A stretch of 64,000 nt of DNA from Pseudomonas umsongensis (GTDB lineage Bacteria; Pseudomonadota; Gammaproteobacteria; Pseudomonadales; Pseudomonadaceae). A model generated the notes under the pieces. The model ran no database searches. It saw only the letters and a program-made list of their open reading frames with translations, and had not been told where the DNA came from. Positions 7,228 to 16,478 of the stretch are shown piece after piece. A program made the translations under genes and the position numbers. Every line of letters starts with the position of its first letter. Position 1 is the first letter of the stretch. The stretch spans positions 682,001-746,000 of the forward strand of contig NZ_NIWU01000002.1 in assembly GCF_002236105.1 (NCBI RefSeq). The letters are read 5' to 3'.

Positions 7228-8006
7228 TGACTTACACCACCAATGAAATGATGACCGTGGCTGCCGCCCGCAGGCTGAAGAACGGTTCTGTGTGCTTCGT
7301 GGGTATCGGCCTGCCGTCGAAAGCGGCCAACCTGGCGCGCCTGACGTCCTCGCCGGACGTGGTCCTGATCTACGAATCGGGCCCAATCGGCGCCAAGCCG
7401 AGCGTACTGCCACTGTCGATCGGTGATGGTGAACTGGCGGAAACCGCTGATACCGTGGTCCCGACCGGTGAGATTTTCCGCTACTGGCTGCAGGGCGGGC
7501 GTATCGACGTCGGTTTCCTCGGCGCTGCGCAAGTCGACCGTTTCGGCAACATCAACACCACCGTGGTCGGTGATTACCATGCACCGAAAGTGCGTCTGCC
7601 GGGTGCCGGTGGCGCGCCGGAGATTGCTGGTTCCGCCAAGAGCGTGCTGATCATTCTCAAGCAGTCGTCGCGTTCGTTCGTCGACAAACTCGATTTCATC
7701 ACTTCGGTCGGCCATGGCGAGGGTGGTGATTCACGCAAGCGTCTGGGCCTGCCGGGCGCCGGTCCAGTGGGAATCATTACCGACTTGTGCATCATGGAGC
7801 CGGAAGCCGACACCCACGAGTTCGTGGTCACCGCACTGCACCCGGGCGTGACCCGCGAGCAAGTGGTCGCGGCGACCGGTTGGCCGATCCGCTTTGCCGA
7901 TAGCGTCGACACCACTGCCGAGCCGACCGAAGTCGAGCTGACCGCGCTGCGTGATCTGGAAGCCCGCACCGCAGCCGCCCACGGCCAAACCCCAGGAGAA
8001 GCATGA
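7227..8006 (+). CDS. pcaJ: 3-oxoadipate CoA-transferase subunit B
   Basis: Subunit B (259 aa) contains the catalytic glutamate motif YESGPIG near residues 50-57, where the glutamate forms the CoA thioester intermediate. The ATG shares its A with the TAA stop of pcaI (TAATGA junction), which implies translational coupling and equal subunit production. The length matches CatJ-type subunits rather than the shorter P. putida PcaJ (about 213 aa). The stop overlaps the pcaF start. Confidence 0.9.
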   Translation: MTYTTNEMMTVAAARRLKNGSVCFVGIGLPSKAANLARLTSSPDVVLIYESGPIGAKPSVLPLSIGDGELAETADTVVPTGEIFRYWLQGGRIDVGFLGAAQVDRFGNINTTVVGDYHAPKVRLPGAGGAPEIAGSAKSVLIILKQSSRSFVDKLDFITSVGHGEGGDSRKRLGLPGAGPVGIITDLCIMEPEADTHEFVVTALHPGVTREQVVAATGWPIRFADSVDTTAEPTEVELTALRDLEARTAAAHGQTPGEA

Positions 8007-9208
8007 TGCGTGAAGTTTATATCTGCGACGCGATTCGTACCCCCATCGGCCGTTTCGGCGGAGGCTTGTCGGCGGTTCGCGCCGACGACCTGGCCGCCGT
8101 GCCGATCAAGGCCTTGATGGAGCGCAACCCGTCGGTGGACTGGAATGCAGTGGACGAGGTGTTCCTCGGCTGTGCCAACCAGGCCGGTGAAGACAACCGC
8201 AACGTGGCGCGCATGGCGCTGCTGTTGGCGGGTCTGCCGGAAACCATTCCCGGCGTGACCCTTAATCGCCTGTGCGCTTCGGGCATGGATGCCATCGGTA
8301 CCGCGTTCCGCGCCATCGCCAGTGGCGAAATGGAGCTGGCGATTGCGGGTGGCGTCGAATCGATGTCCCGCGCGCCGTTCGTGATGGGCAAGGCGGACGC
8401 CGCGTTCTCGCGCAACATGAAGCTGGAAGACACTACCATTGGCTGGCGCTTCATCAACCCGTTGATGAAGGCCCAGTACGGTGTGGATGCGATGCCGCAG
8501 ACCGCCGACAACGTCGCCGACGATTATCAAGTGTCCCGTGAAGATCAGGACGCTTTCGCCCTGCGCAGCCAGCAACGCACCGCTGCCGCGCAAGCCGCGG
8601 GCTTTTTCGCCGAAGAAATCGTCGAAGTGCGCATTGCCCACAAGAAGGGTGAAACAGTGGTCAGCCAGGATGAGCATCCGCGCGCCGACACGTCCCTGGA
8701 AACCCTGGCCAAACTCAAACCGGTCAATGGCCCGGACAAAACCGTCACCGCCGGCAACGCTTCCGGTGTGAACGACGGCGCGGCGGCCTTGATCCTGGCC
8801 TCGGCCGAAGCGGTGAAAAAGCACGGTCTGACCGCTCGCGCCAAAGTATTGGGCATGGCCAGCGCCGGTGTTGCACCTCGGGTGATGGGTATTGGCCCGG
8901 TGCCAGCGGTGCGCAAGTTGACCGAACGCCTGGGTGTGGCGGTCAGCGATTTCGACGTCATCGAACTCAACGAAGCGTTCGCCAGCCAAGGCCTGGCGGT
9001 ACTGCGTGAACTGGGGCTGGCGGACGACGCACCTCAAGTCAACCCGAACGGTGGTGCCATTGCCTTGGGGCATCCGTTGGGCATGAGCGGTGCACGACTG
9101 GTTTTGACAGCCCTGCATCAGCTGGAAAAAAACGGTGGCAAAAAAGGTCTGGCGACCATGTGCGTCGGTGTCGGCCAGGGTCTGGCCCTGGCGATCGAGC
9201 GCGTCTGA
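8003..9208 (+). CDS. pcaF: 3-oxoadipyl-CoA thiolase PcaF
   Basis: This 401-residue thiolase cleaves 3-oxoadipyl-CoA to succinyl-CoA and acetyl-CoA, the last step. Catalytic residues are clear: acyl-accepting Cys in [12 protein letters not shown] (about residue 91), His in [11 protein letters not shown] (about 354) and the second Cys in MCVGVGQG (about 387). Two adjacent ATGs (8003 and 8006) are possible; both overlap the pcaJ stop, and a CAGGAG site lies 6-9 nt upstream. It is the third gene of the operon. Confidence 0.93.
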   Translation: MMREVYICDAIRTPIGRFGGGLSAVRADDLAAVPIKALMERNPSVDWNAVDEVFLGCANQAGEDNRNVARMALLLAGLPETIPGVTLNRLCASGMDAIGTAFRAIASGEMELAIAGGVESMSRAPFVMGKADAAFSRNMKLEDTTIGWRFINPLMKAQYGVDAMPQTADNVADDYQVSREDQDAFALRSQQRTAAAQAAGFFAEEIVEVRIAHKKGETVVSQDEHPRADTSLETLAKLKPVNGPDKTVTAGNASGVNDGAAALILASAEAVKKHGLTARAKVLGMASAGVAPRVMGIGPVPAVRKLTERLGVAVSDFDVIELNEAFASQGLAVLRELGLADDAPQVNPNGGAIALGHPLGMSGARLVLTALHQLEKNGGKKGLATMCVGVGQGLALAIERV

Positions 9209-9246
9209 CGCGCTCGAAAAGACTTATAAGAACTGAGGAATGTTTC

Positions 9247-9951
9247 ATGACTGACAAGCCTGGTTACCGTCGCCCGCAGGAAGGCACCCAGCCTGCCTAC
9301 CTGCACCCGACCTATCAATCCACCAACCTGCGCTCGCCGTCCAAGCCGCTAGTGTTCTTGCCGCACTCGTTGTCGGAAATCACCGGTCCTACCGTTGGTG
9401 CCGAGCGCATCAACGAGAAGGACAACGACCTGACCGCCCAGCACGAAGGGCAGCCTCAGGGTGAGCGCATCATCATCCACGGCCGTGTGCTGGATGAAAA
9501 CGGCCTGCCGGTGCCGGGGATCCTGGTGGAGATCTGGCAAGCCAACGCCGCCGGACGCTACAACCATCCCCGGGACCTGCACGATGCACCGCTGGACCCG
9601 AACTTCACCGGCACCGGCCGTACCGTGACCGATGCCGATGGCTGGTACCAGTTCCAGACCATCAAGCCCGGCGCGTATCCATGGGGTAACCACCACAACG
9701 CCTGGCGTCCGGCGCACATCCATTTCTCGCTGTTCGGGCCGAGCATCCTGACGCGCCTGGTCACGCAGATGTATTTCCCCGGGGACCCGCTGCTGGCGTA
9801 CGACCCGATCTACAACTGCGTGCCCGATACCAGTGCCAAGGAGCGTTTGATCGCCAGTTTCGATCTGGAAAAAACCATCCCTTCCTACGCCCTCGGTTAT
9901 CGCTGGGACATCGTATTGCGTGGCCGCGACGCCACGCCGATGGAGAAATAA
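9247..9951 (+). CDS. pcaH: protocatechuate 3,4-dioxygenase beta subunit PcaH
   Basis: Beta subunit (234 aa) of the intradiol ring-cleaving dioxygenase that converts protocatechuate to 3-carboxy-cis,cis-muconate. It carries the non-haem Fe(III) ligands: Tyr in AAGRYNHPRD, Tyr in KPGAYPWGNHH, and two His in RPAHIHFSLFG. GAGGAATGTTTC gives a good ribosome site before the ATG. It follows pcaF by 38 bp with no terminator, so it is probably co-transcribed with pcaIJF. In P. putida and P. aeruginosa pcaHG is in a separate place, which makes this arrangement notable. Confidence 0.94.
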   Translation: MTDKPGYRRPQEGTQPAYLHPTYQSTNLRSPSKPLVFLPHSLSEITGPTVGAERINEKDNDLTAQHEGQPQGERIIIHGRVLDENGLPVPGILVEIWQANAAGRYNHPRDLHDAPLDPNFTGTGRTVTDADGWYQFQTIKPGAYPWGNHHNAWRPAHIHFSLFGPSILTRLVTQMYFPGDPLLAYDPIYNCVPDTSAKERLIASFDLEKTIPSYALGYRWDIVLRGRDATPMEK

Positions 9952-9952
9952 G

Positions 9953-10519
9953 ATGACGCTGACTGCGACCACGTCCCACACCGTAGGGCCTTACTACCAT
10001 ATCGGCCTGACCTGGCTTAATCGCGAAAACCTGACCGTCGAACAAACCCTGGGCGAGCGCGTGGCGATCACCGGGCAAGTGGTCGATGGCAACGGTGATG
10101 TCGTCAACGACGCGATGCTGGAAGTCTGGCAGGCCAACGCCGCCGGCAAGTACGACCACCCTGAAGACGATCAGGACAAACCCCTGGACCCGAACTTCGA
10201 AGGCTTTGGCCGGGTGCCGGTGGACGCCGAAGGGCGTTTCCGCTTTACCACCATCAAGCCGGGCACGGTTCAAGGCCTCAAGGGCACGACCCAGGCGCCG
10301 CACCTGGTGGTGCTGGTGTTTGCCCGTGGTTTGGTAAAGCACTTGCTGACGCGGATCTACTTCGATGGCGAACCGGCCAACGTGGACGACCCGTTGCTCG
10401 AATGCGTTCCGGCCGAGCGCCGCAGCACCTTGCTGGCCAAGCAGGATGCCAGCGGTGTTTATCAGTGGAATGTGATTCTGCAGGGCACTGATGCCGAGAC
10501 GGTGTTCTTCGATTATTGA
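9953..10519 (+). CDS. pcaG: protocatechuate 3,4-dioxygenase alpha subunit PcaG
   Basis: Alpha subunit (188 aa) shares the intradiol fold with PcaH (EVWQANAAGKYDHP and KPGTVQG positions align with the beta subunit) but lacks the HIHF iron ligands, having PHLVVLVF there instead, as expected for the non-catalytic partner. It helps form the active-site entrance. The ATG is 1 bp after the pcaH stop, so the two are translationally coupled. An upstream in-frame start at 9920 inside pcaH is rejected. A REPIN follows the stop by 17 bp. Confidence 0.94.
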   Translation: MTLTATTSHTVGPYYHIGLTWLNRENLTVEQTLGERVAITGQVVDGNGDVVNDAMLEVWQANAAGKYDHPEDDQDKPLDPNFEGFGRVPVDAEGRFRFTTIKPGTVQGLKGTTQAPHLVVLVFARGLVKHLLTRIYFDGEPANVDDPLLECVPAERRSTLLAKQDASGVYQWNVILQGTDAETVFFDY

Positions 10520-10536
10520 GAACGCCGTAAATCCCT

Positions 10537-10624
10537 GTGGGAGCGAGCCTGCTCGCGAAAGCGGACTGACAGTCGACATGGATGTTGAATGGAGCGGCCT
10601 CTTCGCGAGCAGGCTCGCTCCTAC
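10537..10624. repeat. REPIN, family A
   Basis: Inverted arms GTGGGAGCGAGCCTGCTCGC and GCGAGCAGGCTCGCTCCTAC surround a 45-bp spacer. The right arm has a single C-to-T change at its end. It separates pcaG from pcaT and may reduce read-through. Confidence 0.85.
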
Positions 10625-10713
10625 AAGGGAATCGTGTTGGTGATCCATCTGCGGAACGGGACTGTTACAAAGTGTGTCTAGACTCTCACTGTCCCCATTG
10701 AGTGAACAAAACA

Positions 10714-12021
10714 ATGACAACCCCAACTACAGCTCCTGCAGCGCTCTACACAGGCGAAGAACGCAGCAAGCGGATCTTCGCCATCGTCGGCGCATCGTCG
10801 GGCAACCTCGTCGAATGGTTCGACTTCTACGTCTACGCCTTCTGCGCGATCTATTTCGCGCCAGCCTTTTTCCCGTCCGACAACCCCACGGTGCAGTTGG
10901 TCAACACAGCGGGCGTCTTTGCCGCCGGGTTCCTGATGCGTCCGATTGGCGGCTGGATTTTCGGCCGTCTCGCAGACAAGCACGGGCGCAAGAATTCGAT
11001 GCTGATATCGATTCTGATGATGTGCTTCGGTTCGTTGCTCATCGCCTGTCTGCCCACCTACAAGGACATCGGGGTCTGGGCCCCGATCATGTTGCTGTTC
11101 GCCCGTTTGCTCCAGGGCCTGTCGGTGGGCGGCGAATACGGCACCACCGCTACCTACATGAGCGAAGTCGCCCTCAAGGGCCAGCGCGGTTTCTTCGCCT
11201 CGTTCCAGTACGTAACCCTGATCGGCGGGCAGTTGCTGGCGGTGTCGTTGGTGGTGGTCCTGCAACAGTTCCTCTCCGAGGATGACTTGCGTGCCTACGG
11301 CTGGCGGATTCCGTTCGTGGTCGGTGCCATGGCGGCCTTGGTTTCGCTGTACCTGCGTCGTTCGCTGAAAGAAACCACCAGCAAGGAAATGCGCGAAAAC
11401 AAGGACGCCGGCAGCATTCGCGCGTTGTTCCGCGACCATAAAGCCGCGTTCATCACCGTGCTCGGTTACACCGCCGGCGGCTCGCTGATTTTCTACACCT
11501 TCACCACGTACATGCAGAAATACCTGGTGAACACCGCCGGCATGCACGCCAAGACCGCCAGCTACATCATGACCGGCGCACTGTTCCTTTATATGTGCAT
11601 GCAGCCGATCTTCGGCATGCTCTCGGACAAGATCGGCCGCCGGAACTCGATGCTGTGGTTTGGCGCACTCGGCACGCTGTGCACCGTGCCGATACTGCTC
11701 AGCCTGAAAAGCGTCACCAGTCCATTCCTGGCCTTCGTGCTGATTACCCTGGCGCTGGCGATCGTCAGTTTCTACACCTCGATCAGCGGTCTGGTAAAAG
11801 CCGAAATGTTCCCGCCTGAGGTGCGTGCACTGGGTGTTGGCCTGGCTTACGCGGTGGCGAATGCAATCTTCGGCGGTTCGGCGGAATATGTTGCCCTGAG
11901 CCTCAAGGCAGTCGGCATGGAAAACTCCTTCTACTGGTACGTGACGTTGATGATGGCGATAGCGTTCCTGTTCAGCCTGCGTCTGCCCAAGCATGCGAAG
12001 TATCTAGAAAACGACCTTTGA
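10714..12021 (+). CDS. pcaT: MHS-family MFS transporter, PcaT type
   Basis: This 435-residue, 12-span transporter belongs to the metabolite:H+ symporter subfamily: [14 protein letters not shown] in span 1 and the loop motif [12 protein letters not shown] near residue 93. PcaT in P. putida transports beta-ketoadipate, and the position before pcaBDC supports this role. The ATG at 10714 has a GAGTG site 9 nt upstream and is preferred over a GTG at 10702 that has none. A long antisense frame across this gene is a composition artefact. Confidence 0.88.
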   Translation: MTTPTTAPAALYTGEERSKRIFAIVGASSGNLVEWFDFYVYAFCAIYFAPAFFPSDNPTVQLVNTAGVFAAGFLMRPIGGWIFGRLADKHGRKNSMLISILMMCFGSLLIACLPTYKDIGVWAPIMLLFARLLQGLSVGGEYGTTATYMSEVALKGQRGFFASFQYVTLIGGQLLAVSLVVVLQQFLSEDDLRAYGWRIPFVVGAMAALVSLYLRRSLKETTSKEMRENKDAGSIRALFRDHKAAFITVLGYTAGGSLIFYTFTTYMQKYLVNTAGMHAKTASYIMTGALFLYMCMQPIFGMLSDKIGRRNSMLWFGALGTLCTVPILLSLKSVTSPFLAFVLITLALAIVSFYTSISGLVKAEMFPPEVRALGVGLAYAVANAIFGGSAEYVALSLKAVGMENSFYWYVTLMMAIAFLFSLRLPKHAKYLENDL

Positions 12022-12066
12022 TCCACATCCGCGGGCCTGAGCGGCCCGCGCCTCCAGGGACTGTTT

Positions 12067-13431
12067 ATGAACGAGCGACCGGGCAATCAATTGTTCGATG
12101 CCTATTTCACTGCCAGCGATATGCGCGAAGTGTTCTGCGATCAGGGCCGGGTCCAGGCCATGCTCGATTTCGAAGCGGCGCTGGCCCGGGCCGAAGCGCG
12201 GGTCGGCGTGATTCCGCCTACCGCGGTGGCACCGATTGAAGCGGCGTGCCAGGCCGGGCATTACGATTTTGCCGCCCTCGGCGAGGCAATTGCCACGGCG
12301 GGTAATTCGGCGATCCCGTTGGTCAAGGCGCTGGGCAAGCAAATCGCCGCGAGCGATGCGCAAGCCGAACGCTACGTGCATCTGGGCGCCACCAGCCAGG
12401 ATGTAATGGATAGCGGCCTGGTGTTGCAATTGCGCCGGGCGCTGGAATTGATCGACAGCGATCTGGCGCAACTGGGCGACACCCTCGCCACCCAGGCCCA
12501 ACGTCATGTCGCCACGCCACTGGCCGGGCGCACCTGGTTGCAACATGCGACGCCGGTGACCCTCGGCATGAAAATCGCCGGTTGGCTGGGCGCCGTCACC
12601 CGCAGCCGTCAACGTCTGCAAGAGCTCAGGCCGCGCCTGCTGGTGCTGCAATTCGGTGGCGCCTCCGGAACCCTCGCGGCCCTCGGTGAACAGGCGATGC
12701 CGATTGCCCAGGCGTTGGCCGAAGAGCTGCAACTGAGCTTGCCCGACCAACCCTGGCACACTCAGCGCGATCGCCTGGTGGAGTTTGGCTCGGTGCTCGG
12801 ATTGATCGCCGGTAGTCTCGGCAAGCTCGGTCGCGATATCAGCTTGCTGATGCAAACCGAAGCCGCCGAGGTGTTCGAGCCTTCGGCGCCGGGCAAGGGT
12901 GGCTCTTCGACCATGCCGCATAAACGCAATCCAGTCGGCGCGGCGGTGCTGATTGGCGCGGCGACTCGCGTGCCAGGCCTGCTGTCGACACTGTTCAGCG
13001 CCATGCCGCAGGAGCACGAGCGCAGCCTGGGGCTTTGGCATGCCGAGTGGGAAACCCTGCCGGAAATTTGCTGCCTGGTGTCCGGCAGTCTCAAGCAGGC
13101 GCTGCTGGTCACAGGCGGCCTGGAAGTGGACGCCGAACGCATGGCCCGCAATCTCGACCTGACCCAGGGCCTGGTGCTCGCCGAAGCGGTGAGCATCGTC
13201 CTCGCACAACGGGTCGGCCGCGACACCGCGCATCACCTGCTGGAACAATGCTGCAAACGCGCCGTCGCCGAACAACGCCATTTGCGTGCCGTACTTGGTG
13301 ACGAACCGCAAGTGACTGCCGAGCTGTCGGCCACTGAACTCGATCATCTGCTGGACCCCGCCCATTATCTCGGTCAGGCCCGTACCTGGGTCGAGCGAGC
13401 GGTGGCTGAACACTCTGCAATGACTGCCTGA
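12067..13431 (+). CDS. pcaB: 3-carboxy-cis,cis-muconate cycloisomerase PcaB
   Basis: This 454-residue member of the fumarase/aspartase superfamily converts 3-carboxymuconate to 4-carboxymuconolactone. The superfamily signature GGSSTMPHKRNP is present at about residues 280-291, and TSQDVMDSG near 110-118 is the second conserved region. The CAGGGA site precedes the ATG by 7-8 nt. It lies 45 bp after pcaT and its TGA is embedded in the AAGGAG ribosome site of pcaD, so pcaB, pcaD and pcaC form a tight operon. Confidence 0.94.
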   Translation: MNERPGNQLFDAYFTASDMREVFCDQGRVQAMLDFEAALARAEARVGVIPPTAVAPIEAACQAGHYDFAALGEAIATAGNSAIPLVKALGKQIAASDAQAERYVHLGATSQDVMDSGLVLQLRRALELIDSDLAQLGDTLATQAQRHVATPLAGRTWLQHATPVTLGMKIAGWLGAVTRSRQRLQELRPRLLVLQFGGASGTLAALGEQAMPIAQALAEELQLSLPDQPWHTQRDRLVEFGSVLGLIAGSLGKLGRDISLLMQTEAAEVFEPSAPGKGGSSTMPHKRNPVGAAVLIGAATRVPGLLSTLFSAMPQEHERSLGLWHAEWETLPEICCLVSGSLKQALLVTGGLEVDAERMARNLDLTQGLVLAEAVSIVLAQRVGRDTAHHLLEQCCKRAVAEQRHLRAVLGDEPQVTAELSATELDHLLDPAHYLGQARTWVERAVAEHSAMTA

Positions 13432-13442
13432 AGGAGACTGCT

Positions 13443-14249
13443 GTGGCTTTCGTAAAACTCGCCGATGGCGAACTGCACTACCAAATTCAAGGGCCGCAAC
13501 TTGATGGGCCGGTCGATGCGCCGGTGCTGGTGCTGTCCAACTCGCTGGGCACCGACCTGCACATGTGGGACGCGCAGATTCCGGCGTTCACGGAGCACTT
13601 TCGTGTGCTGCGTTTCGACACCCGCGGCCACGGCCAATCGTTGGTGACACCGGGCCCTTACAGCATCGAACAACTGGGCCGTGACGTATTGGCACTGCTG
13701 GATGCCTTGCACATCGAACGCGCACATTTCTGCGGCCTGTCCATGGGCGGCCTGATCGGCCAGTGGCTGGGGATCAACGCCGGCGAACGTCTGAATAAGC
13801 TGATCGTGTGCAACACGGCGGCGAAAATCGGCGATCCGTCGATCTGGAACCCGCGTATCGAAACGGTGTTGCGTGACGGTCAGGCAGCGATGGTCGCCTT
13901 GCGCGATGCCTCGATTGCACGCTGGTTCACCCCGGACTTCTCCGAAGCCAACCCGGCGGCGGCCAAGCAGATTACCGACATGCTGGCGGCGACATCGCCT
14001 GAAGGCTATGCGGCCAACTGTGCGGCGGTGCGCGATGCCGATTTCCGCGATCAGTTGTCCTCGATCAAGGCGCCGCTGCTGGTGATCGCCGGCACCCAGG
14101 ATGCGGTCACGCCGCCGTCCGGCGGGCACTTCATCCAGGAGCACGTGCCGGGTGCCGAGTACGCCGAGTTCTATGCCGCGCACTTGTCCAACGTCCAGGC
14201 CGGCGCTGATTTCAGCGACCGCGTGCTGGCCTTCCTGACGGCTCGTTGA
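13443..14249 (+). CDS. pcaD: 3-oxoadipate enol-lactonase PcaD
   Basis: This alpha/beta hydrolase (268 aa) hydrolyses the enol-lactone to 3-oxoadipate. The nucleophile elbow GLSMGG lies near residues 98-103, the oxyanion region near SNSLGTD, and the last His in AAHLSN near 241-246. The start is a GTG at 13443 with a strong AAGGAG site. It follows pcaB by 11 bp and precedes pcaC by 10 bp. The enzyme acts as a monomer or oligomer in the cytoplasm. Confidence 0.93.
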   Translation: MAFVKLADGELHYQIQGPQLDGPVDAPVLVLSNSLGTDLHMWDAQIPAFTEHFRVLRFDTRGHGQSLVTPGPYSIEQLGRDVLALLDALHIERAHFCGLSMGGLIGQWLGINAGERLNKLIVCNTAAKIGDPSIWNPRIETVLRDGQAAMVALRDASIARWFTPDFSEANPAAAKQITDMLAATSPEGYAANCAAVRDADFRDQLSSIKAPLLVIAGTQDAVTPPSGGHFIQEHVPGAEYAEFYAAHLSNVQAGADFSDRVLAFLTAR

Positions 14250-14259
14250 GGGGAATTCC

Positions 14260-14652
14260 GTGGACGAGAAACAACGTTACGACGAGGGCATGAAGGTCCG
14301 TCGCGCTGTTCTGGGCGATGCCCATGTCGATCGCAGCCTGACCACCCTGACCGAGTTCAACTCGGAGTTCCAGGAAATGATCACCCGCCACGCCTGGGGC
14401 GACATCTGGACCCGTCCGGGCCTGCCGCGTCACACCCGCAGCCTGATCACCATCGCCATGCTGATCGGCATGAACCGCGAGGGCGAACTCAAACTGCACC
14501 TGCGCGCCGCCGCCAACAATGGCGTGAGCCGTAGCGAGATCAAGGAAGTGATCATGCAGAGCGCGATCTACTGCGGGATTCCGGCAGCCAATGCGACGTT
14601 CCACCTGGCTGAGTCGGTGTGGGATGAGTTGGGGGTTGAATCGCGGGAGTGA
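14260..14652 (+). CDS. pcaC: 4-carboxymuconolactone decarboxylase PcaC
   Basis: PcaC (130 aa, normal length) decarboxylates 4-carboxymuconolactone to the enol-lactone used by PcaD. It is a single CMD domain with the conserved segment HLRAAANNGVSRSEIKEV (about 87-104) and GIPAAN after it. The start is GTG at 14260, 9 nt after a GAGGGGA site that overlaps the end of pcaD. It closes the pcaTBDC operon, and a strong hairpin repeat follows 12 bp after the stop. Confidence 0.94.
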   Translation: MDEKQRYDEGMKVRRAVLGDAHVDRSLTTLTEFNSEFQEMITRHAWGDIWTRPGLPRHTRSLITIAMLIGMNREGELKLHLRAAANNGVSRSEIKEVIMQSAIYCGIPAANATFHLAESVWDELGVESRE

Positions 14653-14664
14653 TCCCCCGCGATT

Positions 14665-14780
14665 GATCGTTCCCACGCTCTGCGTGGGAATGCCTCAACG
14701 GACGCTCTGCGTTCGGCTTTGGAAGGGAAGGGACGCGGAGCGTCCCGGGCTGCATTCCCACGCAGAGCGTGGGAACGATC
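14665..14780. repeat. long inverted repeat, family C (GATCGTTCCCACGCTCTGCG)
   Basis: Outer arms GATCGTTCCCACGC... and ...GCGTGGGAACGATC are inverted. Inside them lies a second inverted pair around GGACGCTCTGCGTTC and GGGACGCGGAGCGTCC. It is a third repeat family in this window, seen again as a short form at 39643. It sits between convergent pcaC and the porin gene and can act as a terminator structure for both. Confidence 0.75.
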
Positions 14781-14793
14781 AGGCAGCAGAGGT

Positions 14794-16053
14794 TTAGAGC
14801 AGGCTGATCGGATAGCTGATGATCACGCGGTTCTCATCAAACTCGTTGTTGCTGTAGTCGCGGCGCATCGTCGAGTTGCGCCACTTCACATTCAGGTCTT
14901 TCAGCGCACCACTCTGCACGGTGTAGCCCAGTTCACTTTCACGCCCCCATTCCTTGCCATCGGTGATCGTGCCGGTGTGCACGTTATCGCCGCTGATGTA
15001 GCGGTTCATCAGGGTCAGGCCCGGCACGCCGAGGGCAACGAAGTTGTAGTCGTGGCGCACTTGCCAGGATTTTTCCCGGGCGTTGTCGTAGCTGGAGTTG
15101 TAGCTGTCGTTGGCCAGGGTACCGCCGCTGGTGCCGTTGACCCGCATCCACGGGCTGTCGCCGGTAAGTTTCTGCAGGCCGACGTAAAAGGTGTTGCCGC
15201 CGTACTTGGCCGAGAACAGGCCGTACATGGTTTTGTTGTCCAGCTCGCCGGCTCGGGCGCTGCCGTCATCCTTGCCGTAGAAGTAACCGAGGTTGGCGCC
15301 GAGGGTCCAGGCGCCGATGGGTTGGCTGTGGGTCAGGCTGATGAATTGCTGGCTGTAGATGTCCTTCAGTTCGGCGTTCCACACACCGATCTGGGTGCGT
15401 TTATCGTTGAACAGGTACTCGCCGCCCTGGAAGTTGAAACGGTCGGAGGTGAACGCGGCTTTGCCGGTCATCGACATGTCGCCCATGCTGCTGTCGTCGC
15501 GCGGGCTGTTCTGGCGGAACTGACCGCCGTACAGCGTCAGGCCGTCGATTTCCTTCGAGGTGAGTTGGCCGCCGCGGAAGGTTTGCGGCAGGGAACGACC
15601 GTCGTCCGAACGCAGGATCGGCAGCACCGGCATCCATTCGCCCACTTTCGCTTCGGTCTGCGACAGCTTGGCCTTGAACGCCACGTTGGTGCGACCGAAG
15701 TTGTCGGCCGGGCGGCCGTCACTGTCCAGCGGCAGCAGTTGGGTACCGCCAGTACCTTTGCCGCCATCGAGTTTCACCGAGTACAGGCCCAGCACATCCA
15801 TGCCGAAACCGACGGTGCCTTGGGTAAAGCCGGACTTGGCATCGAGGATGAAGCTTTGCGTCCACTCTTCGGCCTTGCCTTGGGCCTTGGTCGGGTTGGT
15901 GAAATTGCGGTTGATGTAGAAGTTGCGCAGGTTCAGGTTGACCTTGGCGCCCTCGACAAAACCCGGCTCTTCGGCGGTCACGGTAGTTGCGGTTGCGGTC
16001 AAGGCGACGGCGATCAAGCTTGGGAGGAAATAATGCGCGGTGGAAGGCGTCAT
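14794..16053 (-). CDS. OprD-family outer-membrane porin, likely aromatic-acid uptake
   Basis: A 419-residue protein with a signal peptide (about residues 1-27, ending TVTAEE) and the OprD-family beginning GFVEGAKVNLNLRNFYINRN, followed by an 18-strand-barrel-type pattern and a C-terminal ISYPISLL strand. Members of this family admit small carboxylates; those near pca or ben genes take up aromatic acids (BenF/OpdK type). It faces pcaC tail to tail. A PcaR-like box on the minus strand at 16262-16276, about 210 bp before the ATG, suggests it belongs to the pca regulon. The exact substrate is not readable from sequence. Confidence 0.87.
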   Translation of the reverse strand: MTPSTAHYFLPSLIAVALTATATTVTAEEPGFVEGAKVNLNLRNFYINRNFTNPTKAQGKAEEWTQSFILDAKSGFTQGTVGFGMDVLGLYSVKLDGGKGTGGTQLLPLDSDGRPADNFGRTNVAFKAKLSQTEAKVGEWMPVLPILRSDDGRSLPQTFRGGQLTSKEIDGLTLYGGQFRQNSPRDDSSMGDMSMTGKAAFTSDRFNFQGGEYLFNDKRTQIGVWNAELKDIYSQQFISLTHSQPIGAWTLGANLGYFYGKDDGSARAGELDNKTMYGLFSAKYGGNTFYVGLQKLTGDSPWMRVNGTSGGTLANDSYNSSYDNAREKSWQVRHDYNFVALGVPGLTLMNRYISGDNVHTGTITDGKEWGRESELGYTVQSGALKDLNVKWRNSTMRRDYSNNEFDENRVIISYPISLL

Positions 16054-16478
16054 GGGCTCGGGTCTCTCTAATTGTTGTGGATGCAACAGGATGTGCCGCA
16101 ACCTGAGGCTGCATTTGAAGATTCGGATCGGGTGATAGCGGAACGGGATCAGCCGGGAAGGGCAGGGCGCTGGGGCACGGTGTGGATCCTTATTTTTATT
16201 GGTCTGAGATGGAATGGTGCGGTGAATTAACTAGATAGTTCAATTGTGAGGGATGAATTTTGGGCGATTATCGAACGAAAACGAATGACATTATTTAAGG
16301 CAGGTAGGGAGAAGGGCGGTGGTGTTATTGGAAAAGTTTTCGCTATAGATATCAGGTATATATAACTTTTTTGTTTGTCGCGCTGTCACTTATGACAGTT
16401 GTTTTGATCCTGATCAAGGAATACGCTCGCCTTTGTGGTTGTTGTGTTTTTAACTATTATTTAATAGAGGGCGTGGTC
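16054..16478. other. divergent intergenic region, AT-rich
   Basis: About 425 bp between the porin and a plus-strand orphan gene. The half next to the orphan is visibly AT-rich, with runs such as TATATAACTTTTTTG. It holds a PcaR-like box at 16262-16276. No small ORF with a good ribosome site is convincing here. Confidence 0.5.
16262..16276 (-). promoter_or_regulatory. PcaR-like box upstream of the OprD-family porin
   Basis: The minus strand reads GTTCGATAATCGCCC, identical over 15 bases to the element upstream of pcaR (3530-3544). It lies about 210 bp before the porin start and points toward it. This ties the porin to PcaR control; promoter elements around it are not clear. Confidence 0.65.

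Noticed and set aside
10702..10713. GTG start for pcaT four codons upstream
   Set aside because: No Shine-Dalgarno is present for the GTG at 10702, whereas GAGTG lies at suitable distance from the ATG at 10714.
10678..11994. 438-codon open frame antisense to pcaT
   Set aside because: It mirrors the high-GC3 coding frame of pcaT, has a repetitive His/Gln/Arg-rich composition, and lacks a ribosome site. The plus-strand transporter is clearly the real gene.
12004..13413. 469-codon open frame antisense to pcaB
   Set aside because: A GC-composition shadow of the well-supported cycloisomerase gene, with no recognisable domain.
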